Part shown: positions 50,227-59,793 of the stretch, in pieces
Layout of the letters: each line of letters starts with the position of its first letter
Position numbering within the stretch: position 1 is the first letter of the stretch
Assembly (NCBI GenBank): GCA_928724745.1
Contig: CAKMXJ010000032.1
Span: 992,001-1,056,000 of the forward strand
Source of the DNA: Anthracocystis setariae
Taxonomy: Eukaryota; Basidiomycota; Ustilaginomycetes; Ustilaginales; Ustilaginaceae
DNA length: 64,000 bases
Reading direction: 5' to 3'
Notes under the pieces: generated by a model
What the model was told of the DNA's origin: nothing
Seen by the model: the letters and a program-made list of their open reading frames with translations, nothing else
The model's database searches: none
Made by a program: the position numbers and the translations under genes

Positions 50227-51758
50227 CTACTGGATCTTGCCGCGGGAGGCGCGACGGCAGGCATCTGGATCGTACTTTATGATCCACGGATGGCGCAGCA
50301 CCTTTGTAAGCGGCAAGCGGTCGTCCGGCTTCTTCTTGAGCAGCGCTCGAACGAGGTCGGCAGCCTCGGGACTGAAGTGGCGAGGTATTTTGAAATCGAT
50401 GTTGTTGATTCGACGGTATGTGCCTGCGGGGGCGTTTTCAAGTTCTTCGAATGGCGGGACTCCTTCGAGGAATTCGTAGCAGAGGACACCGAGAGCCCAC
50501 AGATCGACTGCTTTGTCGTGCTGTTCGCCATTGACCATCTCGGGAGGAAGATAGTCGAGGGTGCCACAGAGAGTCTGACGCCGGTTGCCTGGAGCGTGGA
50601 CACTCCAACCGAAATCGCCGATTTTGAGATCACCTTTGATGCCGAGGAGAATGTTCTCGGGCTTGATATCGCGATGAATCACGTGCTTGCTGTGGAGATA
50701 CGAGAGTGCATCTGCCATCTGCGCAATGTACTGTGTTGGGGCAAAGGGAAAAAGGGGTGGAGCGAGAGCAGGCGTCAGTCAAGTTGATCAGGGAAGCAGA
50801 GGAGGTGCAAGTCGATTGGCCTACTTACACTGGCAGCGACGCTCTCCTCAAACCTTCGGTCGGGCAACTTGTTCATCAACTTGTACAGCTCACCCCTTCC
50901 TGCGAATTCCAACATCAGAAACACCCTTCCCTCATCGTGGAAATAGCCATGCAGCCTCAAGATGTGCGGATGCCTCAAGTTCATCTGGATCTCGATCTCC
51001 CTCCTGAGCTGCTTTTCCACCTTGTTTTCGACGAGTTCGTTCTTGTACATGCACTTGAGCGCAATGATGTACCCCTTGTTGGGAGCGCCCTTGGTACGGA
51101 CCATATAGACTCGACCGAACTTGCCCTTGCCGAGTGGACGACCCATCTCAAAATCGTTCAACGACCAGACTCGGGTTGGGGGATGAGACTTGCCCGGGTC
51201 GGCAGAAGAGAGGACGAGTGGGTCGAACTGCATGGTGCCTCGACGGCCGCGGGCTTCGTCTCGTTCCAATCCACCATCGTAGCGACCTAGGTCTACAGAG
51301 CCGGTGGAGCTTGTTGTAGATGTGGCAGAGGTTTTGGCCGAGTTTGACTGTGTGGGTGGTGGACGATGGGACGAGGAAGCGGCTGTGGAGATGCCGGCGA
51401 CACTTGGTGGTCTGCTTTTAGCAATTGCGTGCGGTTGTGTGCTTGTTCGTGCGGCGTTGATAGGTTGGACTGCTGGGTGGCGATTGATACCGTGCGCAAT
51501 GCTGTTGGGATTGGTGATGCCTGTAGAGGAGACGGCGGTGCCAGACATGGCGGATGCTGCCATGCGATTAAAGTGCTGCATATTGACGCCCATATTCATA
51601 TTCATACCCATGTTGGTCGCGATGGAGCTGGAAGGAGCGAAAGGTTTGGAAGAGTGAGCGATTCGAGTAGCTGTTTGAGCGTGTGATGGTCGTGAGCCCT
51701 GCTTGAGGTCGGCATCGGTTCTGCCGTCGAGATGAAGGTTGGCCAATTGCGACTCCAT
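50227..51758 (-). CDS. IPL1: Aurora kinase (Ipl1/Ark1)
   Basis: Two exons, 51758-50829 and 50730-50227, give 477 residues. The donor GTAAGT and acceptor ACACAG join AAS to [20 protein letters not shown]. The start [20 protein letters not shown] is chosen at 51758; the open frame extends further but without coding character. A disordered N-terminus of about 165 residues precedes the kinase. The glycine loop is GKGKFGRVY. The catalytic loop is HRDIKPEN, the magnesium site DFGWSVHAP, and the activation loop [16 protein letters not shown], the Aurora signature with its phosphorylatable Thr. Aurora drives chromosome biorientation and cytokinesis in the chromosomal passenger complex. The gene is head to head with the CCDC25-like gene. 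Confidence 0.93.
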
Positions 51759-52183
51759 CGTGTACAACGCTACTCCTACCGAACGAAGCGATCCCGATGA
51801 GGTTGAGCTCGCAATCAACGAGAGATGGCGTTGGAATGGGAGCTGAAGCAATGGTAGTCTGTAGAGATCGGATGATGGCGAATAGAGTGTTGGATCGACT
51901 CCACACCGTTGAAGCTGCATCCTCGAGCCAATCCCACGTCGCGTCTCTGCCGCCGCCAGAACAACACACAACCAAATTTAAAAAGCAAAAGCGCACGTGA
52001 CCACCTCCACTCCACATCACATCTTTTTATATATATAAATTGCTGCTGGCGGTCTAGGACCAGATTGAGCATTCACAGTACAGCATCAAGCTTCCAACGC
52101 CTTTGCGCACTCTGTACAGTACATCATCGATTCGAGCGTTCTTAGTCTACTAATCTAATTGCCGGCAGCGTTGGCAAGCAGTC
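51759..52183. promoter_or_regulatory. Divergent promoter, Aurora kinase and CCDC25-like gene
   Basis: 425 bases between the two starts. A strong TATA-like TTTTTATATATATAAAT lies at 52024-52040, and GTACAGTA motifs at about 52077 and 52113 on the CCDC25 side. Confidence 0.55.
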
Positions 52184-52882
52184 ATGGTGCTTTACTACAC
52201 TTCAACAGCGGTGGAGCCACCAGCCACCATCTACATGGGCAAGGACAAGTTTGAAAACGAACAACTCCTCAAATACGGTCTCGAGCGCGATGTGTGGTTT
52301 CACGTTGACAAGCTTTCATCCGCCCACGTATACCTTCGTTTGCCCGACGCCATAGATTCCTGGGAGAACATCCCCGAAGCTTTGGTCAACGACTGTTCCC
52401 AGCTGGTCAAGGCGAATTCGATCCAAGGAAACAAAAAGTCGAATCTAACCATCATCTACACGCCCTGGTCCAACATCAAAAAAACGGGCGATATGGCGGT
52501 CGGTGCCGTGACATTCTTCAATGATCGCAAGGTGAAACGCTTTCACATCAAAGAGAAGGACAATGCAATCGTCAATAGACTCAACAAGACTAACAAGGAG
52601 ATCCAGGTGGATCACGAAGCGGAGCGCCAAGAACGACTCCGTCAACAAGGCAGGCTCAAAAAGGCCAAAGCTATCGAGGACAAAAAGGCACATCAAGCCC
52701 AACAACAGCGACGCAAGGAGCAAGCCGAAGCTCGCGATTACTCCAAGTTGTACTCTACCGAAGCCATCGAGGAAGACAAGAGGCGCAGGGAGGAGCGCAA
52801 GATCGCCAAACTCAACGCCAACCTATCAGAAAGTGGCCAAGAGCACGACGATGGCCTAGACAGCGACGACTCTTTCATGTAA
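52184..52882 (+). CDS. CCDC25/Jlp2 homologue (NFACT-R domain)
   Basis: 232 residues, one exon, starting MVLYYTSTAVEPPATIYMGK. Residues 1-115 are the NFACT-R domain, with the nearly invariant stretches GKDKFENEQLLKYGLERDVW, FHVDKLSSAHVYLRLP, LVKANSIQGNKKSN and YTPWSNIKKTGDM. The rest is a charged coiled coil ending in DSDDSFM, the conserved tail of this family. Yeast Jlp2 is the fungal counterpart. NFACT-R domains bind nucleic acid and ribosome-associated factors; the exact job in fungi is not settled. The human protein is 208 residues, so this is full length. Confidence 0.92.
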   Translation: MVLYYTSTAVEPPATIYMGKDKFENEQLLKYGLERDVWFHVDKLSSAHVYLRLPDAIDSWENIPEALVNDCSQLVKANSIQGNKKSNLTIIYTPWSNIKKTGDMAVGAVTFFNDRKVKRFHIKEKDNAIVNRLNKTNKEIQVDHEAERQERLRQQGRLKKAKAIEDKKAHQAQQQRRKEQAEARDYSKLYSTEAIEEDKRRREERKIAKLNANLSESGQEHDDGLDSDDSFM

Positions 52883-53095
52883 GAGCGCATTCCGCTTCCC
52901 TGCCGGCGCCGACACGCATCGGTTACGAAACCAACGCACGGAACAAGACACACATTTGTCAAGGAGATACTACAATACAAAGATACAAGGAACGTCAAAA
53001 TTTAGCACAGAACGGGAGCAGGATCGGTCGCAACATTGTATGTTCTCGGCAGCCGACATCGAAACCGACGACGCGAGACGAACGTATCATACTGC

Positions 53096-54094
53096 TCATT
53101 CGGAAGCCTTCTTCTTGCTTGGCGCCTTGATCAGCGTCTTGTGGATGTGTGGCAAAACACCACCACCAGCGATCGTGGCACGCACCAAGCTGTCCAGCTC
53201 CTCGTCACCGCGGATAGCAAGTTGCAAGTGTCGTGGGGTAATGCGCTTTACGCGAAGATCCTTGGACGCATTGCCTGCCAACTCGAGAACCTCTGCGGTA
53301 AGGTATTCCAAGATGGCCGATGTGTAGACGGCGGCCTTGGCACCAATTCGGACGTGATTTTGGGTGCGGCTCTTCAAATGACGGTGGATACGACCAACGG
53401 GGAACTGTGATCGATCGAATCAGCAAGGTCGCAGAAAACGTAGAAACAGGCAAGCGTGGTCAGTAAAATGCGATGCTCTGGCAATCCATCATCGCAAAAT
53501 CCTCCTTCATCCGTCCGCCAAACCTAGACAGCCACATCTCGCGTCGCTTCGACATCCAGCTATCAATGCAGTACCCCAGTCCGTCTATGGCTGCAATCCG
53601 CAACCTCCCAGGCCGATCTCTGGCCCAAAAGACAATCGACACGCCAGCGACATCGTGTGCCAACTTCAGATCCTTCCGGCTCGGCTTTCCGTGACACTCT
53701 GGCTCTTTGACGCGTTGGAACCTGCAATCAACAACGTCGACAACAACCAGCATGCGTCCTACGCGCGTGAACGCATCTCGTTCGAGGATGCAAGGTAGAG
53801 ACGCGTCATCTCGAAGGCGGATGGATGTCATCGATACGTAGAACAAGCTGAGCAGAATCGATGTTGGCAGTCGAACGAATCGGCGATGAGGGCGGCGATT
53901 GCCATTGTCGGATAACAAACATGTTGCACTGAACATGGTGATGCCTGTATGCGGCGGAGGTAGTACATAGGACGAAATCACGAGTGTTGGTTGATGCTTA
54001 CCTGAAGACCGGCACGAGCAGACTGCGTGACCTGCTTCTTTGGCTCCGCCTTGGCGTTGCCACCCTTTCCACCCTTGGATCGTGGATCAGACAT
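53096..54094 (-). CDS. HTZ1: Histone variant H2A.Z
   Basis: Two exons, 54094-54002 and 53404-53096, give 133 residues. Exon 1 is [20 protein letters not shown] through SARAGLQ; exon 2 starts [20 protein letters not shown]. The donor is GTAAGC and the acceptor ATCACAG. Diagnostic H2A.Z features rather than H2A are [38 protein letters not shown] and PHIHKTLI; canonical H2A has NAARDNKK and NDEELNKLL. H2A.Z is placed by the SWR1 complex at promoters. The Gly/Lys-rich tail offers acetylation sites. The intron is 597 nt, much longer than others in this window, and holds an open frame. Confidence 0.95.
53460..53936 (-). other. 158-codon open frame inside the H2A.Z intron
   Basis: From the ATG at 53936 ([20 protein letters not shown]) to a stop at 53460, entirely within the intron and on the same strand. 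Its frame differs from the exons. I see no recognisable domain. It may be chance in GC-balanced DNA. Confidence 0.2.
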
Positions 54095-55405
54095 TGCGAG
54101 TGTGTTGGTAGCGAGATCGGATGGTGTGATGTGTGTATAGAGAGTGTGTTGGTGCGCGGATGGATGGTGAGGTGATGTAAGATGGCGCGGTTCGAGATGG
54201 TGGTTTGCAGAGCCGAACGGGATGCAAAGCGCCACGCCACGGCTTCCATTCCAAAAAAGCGTGTCGCAATTTTAATCCGTGCCAAAGCGACGCTGTTGCA
54301 GCTACGCAGTGTGTGATTTCTCCCCGATTTAATTTTTCTCCTTCTTGGCTGTTGTATGTTTTGTTTTGGCCTGGCGCAGCAGTCCTTTTTTTGGGGGGGC
54401 TGTGGAGCGGCTAGCTCCTACACAGCTCTTCCGCGGCAACAGCTCTCCGCCGCACCATGCACGCGACTGTGCGTGACACACTACTATAGTACGTATTGAC
54501 AAGCATTGTTCTGCCAACTCGTGAAACCCCTGGCCGTGGTAAGGCTGAAGGGAGCTTTGCTTTCTCTCATGCCGCCACCACCACCAACACCACCAGCGAT
54601 TCCAACTCCTCGATTCGCCGACGTCAGGTGGCACAGAAACGCTCTCATCAGTACCGATTGTTCAACAATTTGTGTTTACCTTTCGGTTGACGACGTTCAT
54701 CTCGCAATGGATCTCGCTGCCATCAGGCGGCGGCCTACTTTAAGACAGGCATGGGACCTAACCAACTATGGCGATGCATGGTTGCTGGTTGCATACACAG
54801 AGTGTGGCAGGAAATGGTGCGAGCAAGCTTTCCGACTTAGAGTCGAGGCCGGGACGAATGCCTTTTTTCGACCACATTTCTTGGACTGAATTTAGCAGTT
54901 GAATTTTCAGAGCTGCTACAGTGCTGTTCGAGTTGGCCAATTGAGAAAATTGTCACCGTGCGAGTATTTGTGTTGGTTGAACTCGACTTGGCCGACTGTG
55001 CAGGAACGAAAAAAAAAAAAAAAAAAAAAAAAAGGAGCCAGAAGTCAGCGTGATAGCCAAAAAAGGGTCGTCTCTCTGTGATTCCATCTCTTGATATCAA
55101 CGGAGCAGCAACTCCACAAGTGTCACACCAAGGACTATCCGTGTCATCTTTCCGTCACAAGCGCATCGTTTCGAAGTACGTTCTTCCTACTGCCAACTAT
55201 TCGCAGACTATCTTTCTCCTGCGGAGCCCACGACTCGGAATCGAGCCCGTTCCAGTCCAAATCCAACCACGGGCACCAAAGGTAACGTGTTGAGCGACAG
55301 CAGTTAAGAGATCGTATCCTTCATCCAGGCGTTCGCGGCATCTCCGGCAATTCTAATCCAGCGACACCCATAGCATTGCCTTCTCTCGGTAATCCTACTT
55401 TCACG
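54095..55405. other. Divergent region between H2A.Z and the GAR formyltransferase gene
   Basis: It contains an A25 run (55009-55033) and G/C runs. The last part, about 55207-55405, reads in frame with the downstream gene if a short intron (55281-55327, GTAACG..CCAG) is removed, so it may include 5' coding sequence. No other gene is seen. Confidence 0.5.
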
Positions 55406-56689
55406 ATGTCACCTTCCGACGCTTCCAAGTCACCGACCGCCCCGCCTGTGCTCGGCTCTTCTCCATCCAAAGCTCCGGGCGTCACAGGAATCAAAAGAAC
55501 CAACCCGGTGCTTGCTCGCTACGGTGGGCAATATGGTCCTACCGGTGTAGCAGCGGGTCCAAAGGGTCCCGGCGACTCTCCAATCTCCCTTGCCAATTTC
55601 ATGGGAGGAAAAGCCGCTGGACCACGCATGGGCAAGCTCGCTGGTGACGGCAAGAGTGCACCTCCAGAGGCTGAACTCATCCACGAGTTCCGAAGACTTC
55701 CTCTTCCCGGAATGGTTCCAGACTCTGGACGCTCGTTGGCGAGCTTCTTGGAAGAACGAGCCATTGCGCTTGGGAAACCTCGTTCTGCTGGCGGGTCCCC
55801 CTCATCGCCTACCAAGGGAGCCTCTATTCGAACCGCTGTGGCTTCTCCCAACGTCAAGCCAGCAAGCATGCAGTCCTCGAAGACTTCGGCACCGCAGACT
55901 GAGGAGAAGGACTCAAAGCCCACTACTTCCAAACCGCCTCGCAGGACCACAGGCAAGCGTATTCACGTCCTTGTTTCAGGCTCTGGCTCGAATCTGCAGG
56001 CGTTGATCGATGCCACTCTTCTCGACCCTCCTTCTGGTCTGCCTGTAATCGAAGATGCCCAGATCACTTTCGTTTTGTCGAATCGCAAAGCTGCCTACGG
56101 TCTCACCAGAGCTGCCGAGTCGAACCCACCTATCCCAACGAAGGTGCTCGCTCTCAAGACGTGGCAGAACCGCAATCCCGGAAAAACGCGAGAGGAGTAC
56201 GACCAAGTACTTGCTCGTGCCGTTCTGGACGGGCCGAGCGCCGAAGGCAAAGGTACGCCTCCAGATCTCATCGTCCTTGCAGGTTTCATGCACATCGTAT
56301 CTGAGCCGTTCCTACACGCCTTGGGTCACAAGACGAGCTTGCCCGCCAATACACCGACGCTCGGCCCTCGACCATCCAAGCCCGTGCCTATTATCAATTT
56401 GCATCCCGCGCTGCCCAAGGCATTTGATGGCGCAAACGCCATTCCTCGTGCATTCGAAGCGTACAAGCAGGGTCGCACCAACAAGACCGGATGCATGGTG
56501 CACGAAGTTGTTGCCGACGTTGACCGTGGTCGCCCAATCCTTGTCCGGGAGGTGCCTATCCTACCATCTTACGACTTGGAGGATCTCGAAAAGGCCATCC
56601 ACAAAATTGAGCACGTCATCATTGTTCAGGCGGCAGACCTTGTGTTGAAAGGCCATCTCGAGGAGTTGGATCGACAAGCAAGCAGCTGA
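55406..56689 (+). CDS. ADE8: Phosphoribosylglycinamide formyltransferase with N-terminal extension
   Basis: 427 residues from the first ATG (MSPSDASKSPTAPPVLGSSP). The enzyme starts only near residue 188: KRIHVLVSGSGSNLQALID, ITFVLSNRKAAYGL, PDLIVLAGFMHIVSEPFL, INLHPALPKAFDG (catalytic Asn and His) and VHEVVADVDRGRPIL (catalytic Asp). It formylates GAR in purine synthesis using 10-formyl-tetrahydrofolate, in the cytosol. The family is usually about 200-220 residues, so the first ~187 residues are extra. They include SPISLANFMGGKAAGPRMGK and SGRSLASFLEERAIALGK, patterned but not a domain I can name. Coding-like sequence continues upstream of the ATG across a possible 47-nt intron, so the true start may be further 5'. 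Confidence 0.9.
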   Translation: MSPSDASKSPTAPPVLGSSPSKAPGVTGIKRTNPVLARYGGQYGPTGVAAGPKGPGDSPISLANFMGGKAAGPRMGKLAGDGKSAPPEAELIHEFRRLPLPGMVPDSGRSLASFLEERAIALGKPRSAGGSPSSPTKGASIRTAVASPNVKPASMQSSKTSAPQTEEKDSKPTTSKPPRRTTGKRIHVLVSGSGSNLQALIDATLLDPPSGLPVIEDAQITFVLSNRKAAYGLTRAAESNPPIPTKVLALKTWQNRNPGKTREEYDQVLARAVLDGPSAEGKGTPPDLIVLAGFMHIVSEPFLHALGHKTSLPANTPTLGPRPSKPVPIINLHPALPKAFDGANAIPRAFEAYKQGRTNKTGCMVHEVVADVDRGRPILVREVPILPSYDLEDLEKAIHKIEHVIIVQAADLVLKGHLEELDRQASS

Positions 56690-59600
56690 GGTGTCGCAAG
56701 TGCCCATAAAGTATCGGTAATGGTATCAGAACTGAATCGATCCCCGTCTTGGTAGAAAACCAAATCGGCGATGAAAGTGCGTCCGGTGTGTGAGTTGTGT
56801 ATGAGTCTTTGCACGTTTGCTACGCAACACTGGTAAATCGTTGGATACAACTAGGGTCTGAGCTTCGGAGCTGACGTTTTCCTCGCCGTAAAATTTTGCC
56901 AAAATCGCTCGGCGCTCTTGGCTTGACCCACTTTCTGGTACAGACCTCATATCCACCGCTGCAACCGCCTTTCGGACTCCGATGGAGGATCTGTGTTCAG
57001 CGCAGATGTCGTATGCCGTGCCGCTAGCATCAACCTGGTGCCGTCTTCAAAGCTGGGCATTGATCTGAATGCTGCTCCACGAGCCTTTCTGTGAGGCGAG
57101 TGGATCTCAGCCGAATGGCTAGACCGTGTTTTTCATTGAACCCTGCTTTAGCATCATTCGAAGCTTGGTTCGCCGGTGTCTGCACTGGGTAGACAGGGCA
57201 GAGTCCAGACATGATATGCGGGACGTGCTATGTCTTTCTGCAGGATTTGGGCAGGCTCCAACTTCCAAGAGTGCAAACAGGCAACATAGACCGCGCTTCG
57301 CCGGCCACCCTGAAGCCTGGTTTTTCTAGCGGACAAGCTGGCTTGTCTGACTGGATCTGAACATGCAGGCATGAGCATGATGACCTGGACTTCAAAGCAC
57401 TAGTCTCCAAAGTGCCGAACCCATTGCGCTTTGAGACATGCTAGCAGGGACACTTGATCAAGCAGCTGCTTCACGCCTTGTCCTGCAACCAAGCATCCTT
57501 CTTGTCTTTAGCATGTCCATCTATCTGCTTTGGGTCAGCCTTCATGGATGTCGACCCAGCAACTTTGCGGGCAGCCCCACGGTCAAGCAACACACAGCCC
57601 AACTGGATTGCATCCTGGACCAACTCGTCTCATCCCTGGCTACGGCTTAAGTCAGACCCAAGCCGTCGGCATGCAGGTGCTCAAAGGGTGAAGCGCTCGG
57701 AAATTCCGGCTCACTAGTCCACTATGGGGAAAAGCGGAAATGTGTGCTGCACGCCACTTGCCGAGGTGGAGGAAAGGATGAGAAAAAGTATAGCCGACAT
57801 GTAAGGCCGTGGCCGGACGTCTTGCAGGGGAGCAGCGGGTCTATCGCACCTCAAGCGATGCACAAGCAAAGTCTTGTACTATATCAGCTGGCAAACGCAA
57901 ATAAGAAGAGTCTCGACGCGGCCAAAAAAATGATGGCTGGCAACAAGCATCCGCACCTGTCTGGGCAAAGCAAAAAGGAGGTCGCGACAGCAGGGAGTCC
58001 CTCGCTTCGAAGCGAGCCAATCGTGCAGCGGGTTGTCCGAATGTGCATCGGTTGACAATTTCCTTCGCCTTGCTTGGTTCATTGCCGCTTCAGCCCAACC
58101 CTAAAACAGGATTTGAACCGCGAGGTCTCGCGGCTCCTGTTGCAACGCCTCGATCAAGCCACAATAGTCACTACCCGCTGTTGCCGCCCCATTGGTCTCA
58201 ACTTTGTCGCACAGTGTAGTAGCTTGAAACGTGATCTTGGCAATCAACTCGGATGGAACCCAATACAGTACAGCACAGTTAGCCTGCGCCACCTTACCGT
58301 GTACTGTTCATGCTGTAGAGCACTGTCGCTCCAGATACAGTACTGTAGTGCCAGAGCCAGTCGCCTTGCAAGTACTGGACCACCTTGCCGATCGTCAGTT
58401 CCGCTAGCTTCTGGATTGCCTTTTTGCTTTCGGTAGTCTTGAACTGTGTTGCAGCTTGTGCAGCGGAATTTGGATCTCTAAGCGAGGTGGATCCAGCCAC
58501 CAGCCTCTGAACTTGGCGAGGGCCACTTTTCGTTCACTTCCGAGGTAATGCCGAATCGGGCCACCGACACCTTCTGATTACATTTCAGAATCAACGGATG
58601 GTGAATGGAGCTTGCTCTGTTCATCTAGAGTGCCGATTTTGGCCTTCTGGCGCCGCTGAAGAGTTGATCTAGAAGCGATGTGCCGGTGAGATTCACTTGG
58701 GGTGCAGACAGCTTTAGGGTTTTTTACATTACATTTCAGTATACATAATATGCAAATTTTATTGGTCGAAGGTCGAAGACGTGCATATGCCGTACGCCAA
58801 ATGCAGGGCAGACAGTTTGTCAGCTTCGGTGGGCACACTGTAGCAGTCGCGCCTCTCCCTGTGAATCACAAGGGAGATAGGCCGGGCAGCGAGCGCAGAA
58901 GAAAGAGAGTTGAGAGTAATTTTGAGCGCGCCCCGAGGCTGAGCGAGCTCTACTCTACTGTAGGTCGTCAGCCGGTGGTCGATTGCAGAGCAGTTGAGCA
59001 GGGTTCCCGAACTCGGATCGAATTACCGGTGCAATTTAGCACGGGATGACGATCAAAGACATCTTACCGACCTAGTCCCTGCTCCTGTCCGGTCGGAGCT
59101 TTTCCCTTCCCCAACCCTCTGTCGCGCCTTTTCGCTTCTTCATTTGATGCGATTCCGAATGCCGTAGTTCCCAACCCAGCTCAGGACCCTGTTTCGCAAA
59201 AATCAACTCGGACGCCGAACAGAAGCGCCGAATGATAGTCGTCGTGTTACGTACCGTCGATGACGCGACTGTCTGGCCCCGTCTTCGTTCTTCCCTCGCA
59301 ACCTTGTCCACCCACCAAACTTTCATCCTCCATCTCGAGTCCGTCTGGCCCACCAAAGCGTTCCGCATTCCGCGTTCCGCATCGCCCCTCGACCTATCCC
59401 ATCGATTTCTCTCGCCTCACGCAGCTGCATCTACCCACAGAATTCCCAGACCCACTCATCGCTTCGCATCAACTTTGCCCGCATCAGAGCATCCGAGCGT
59501 CCCGCCTACTCTATATCTGTCTCGCTCCTCCGCAGCCTGCGCTCAGCTCTTCCCTCGTTCGCTTGGTACAGGCCTTCAAACTCACTACTGCAAAATCTGC

Positions 59601-59793
59601 CATTCATCCTGGACTGTGCTCAAGTCTCGTTCTTCGAGCTAGGTCACACAATCAGCACGACCAGCCGGCGCCTGGCCCACGATTTATGGCTCCATCGGGC
59701 AGACCGCTACGTTCGCTCCGAATGCGTCATTGAGTGCGTTTTGCTCCAGCTCGACTCGACGCAGAAGGTCCATCCTTCGCATAGCTCGAAAAG
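56690..59793. other. 3.1 kb without a recognised gene
   Basis: All open frames are short, start at random points and lack family motifs. GTACAG/ACAGTACTGTA motifs occur near 58264 and 58338. The last 500 bases, pyrimidine-rich, are probably the leader and promoter of the downstream Zn2Cys6 gene. Confidence 0.5.

Noticed and set aside
58080..58160. Possible tRNA on the minus strand (GGTTCAAATCC box B-like with a TGGC box A-like 31 bases upstream)
   Set aside because: The T-stem and acceptor stem do not pair, and the A box departs from consensus. Probably chance.
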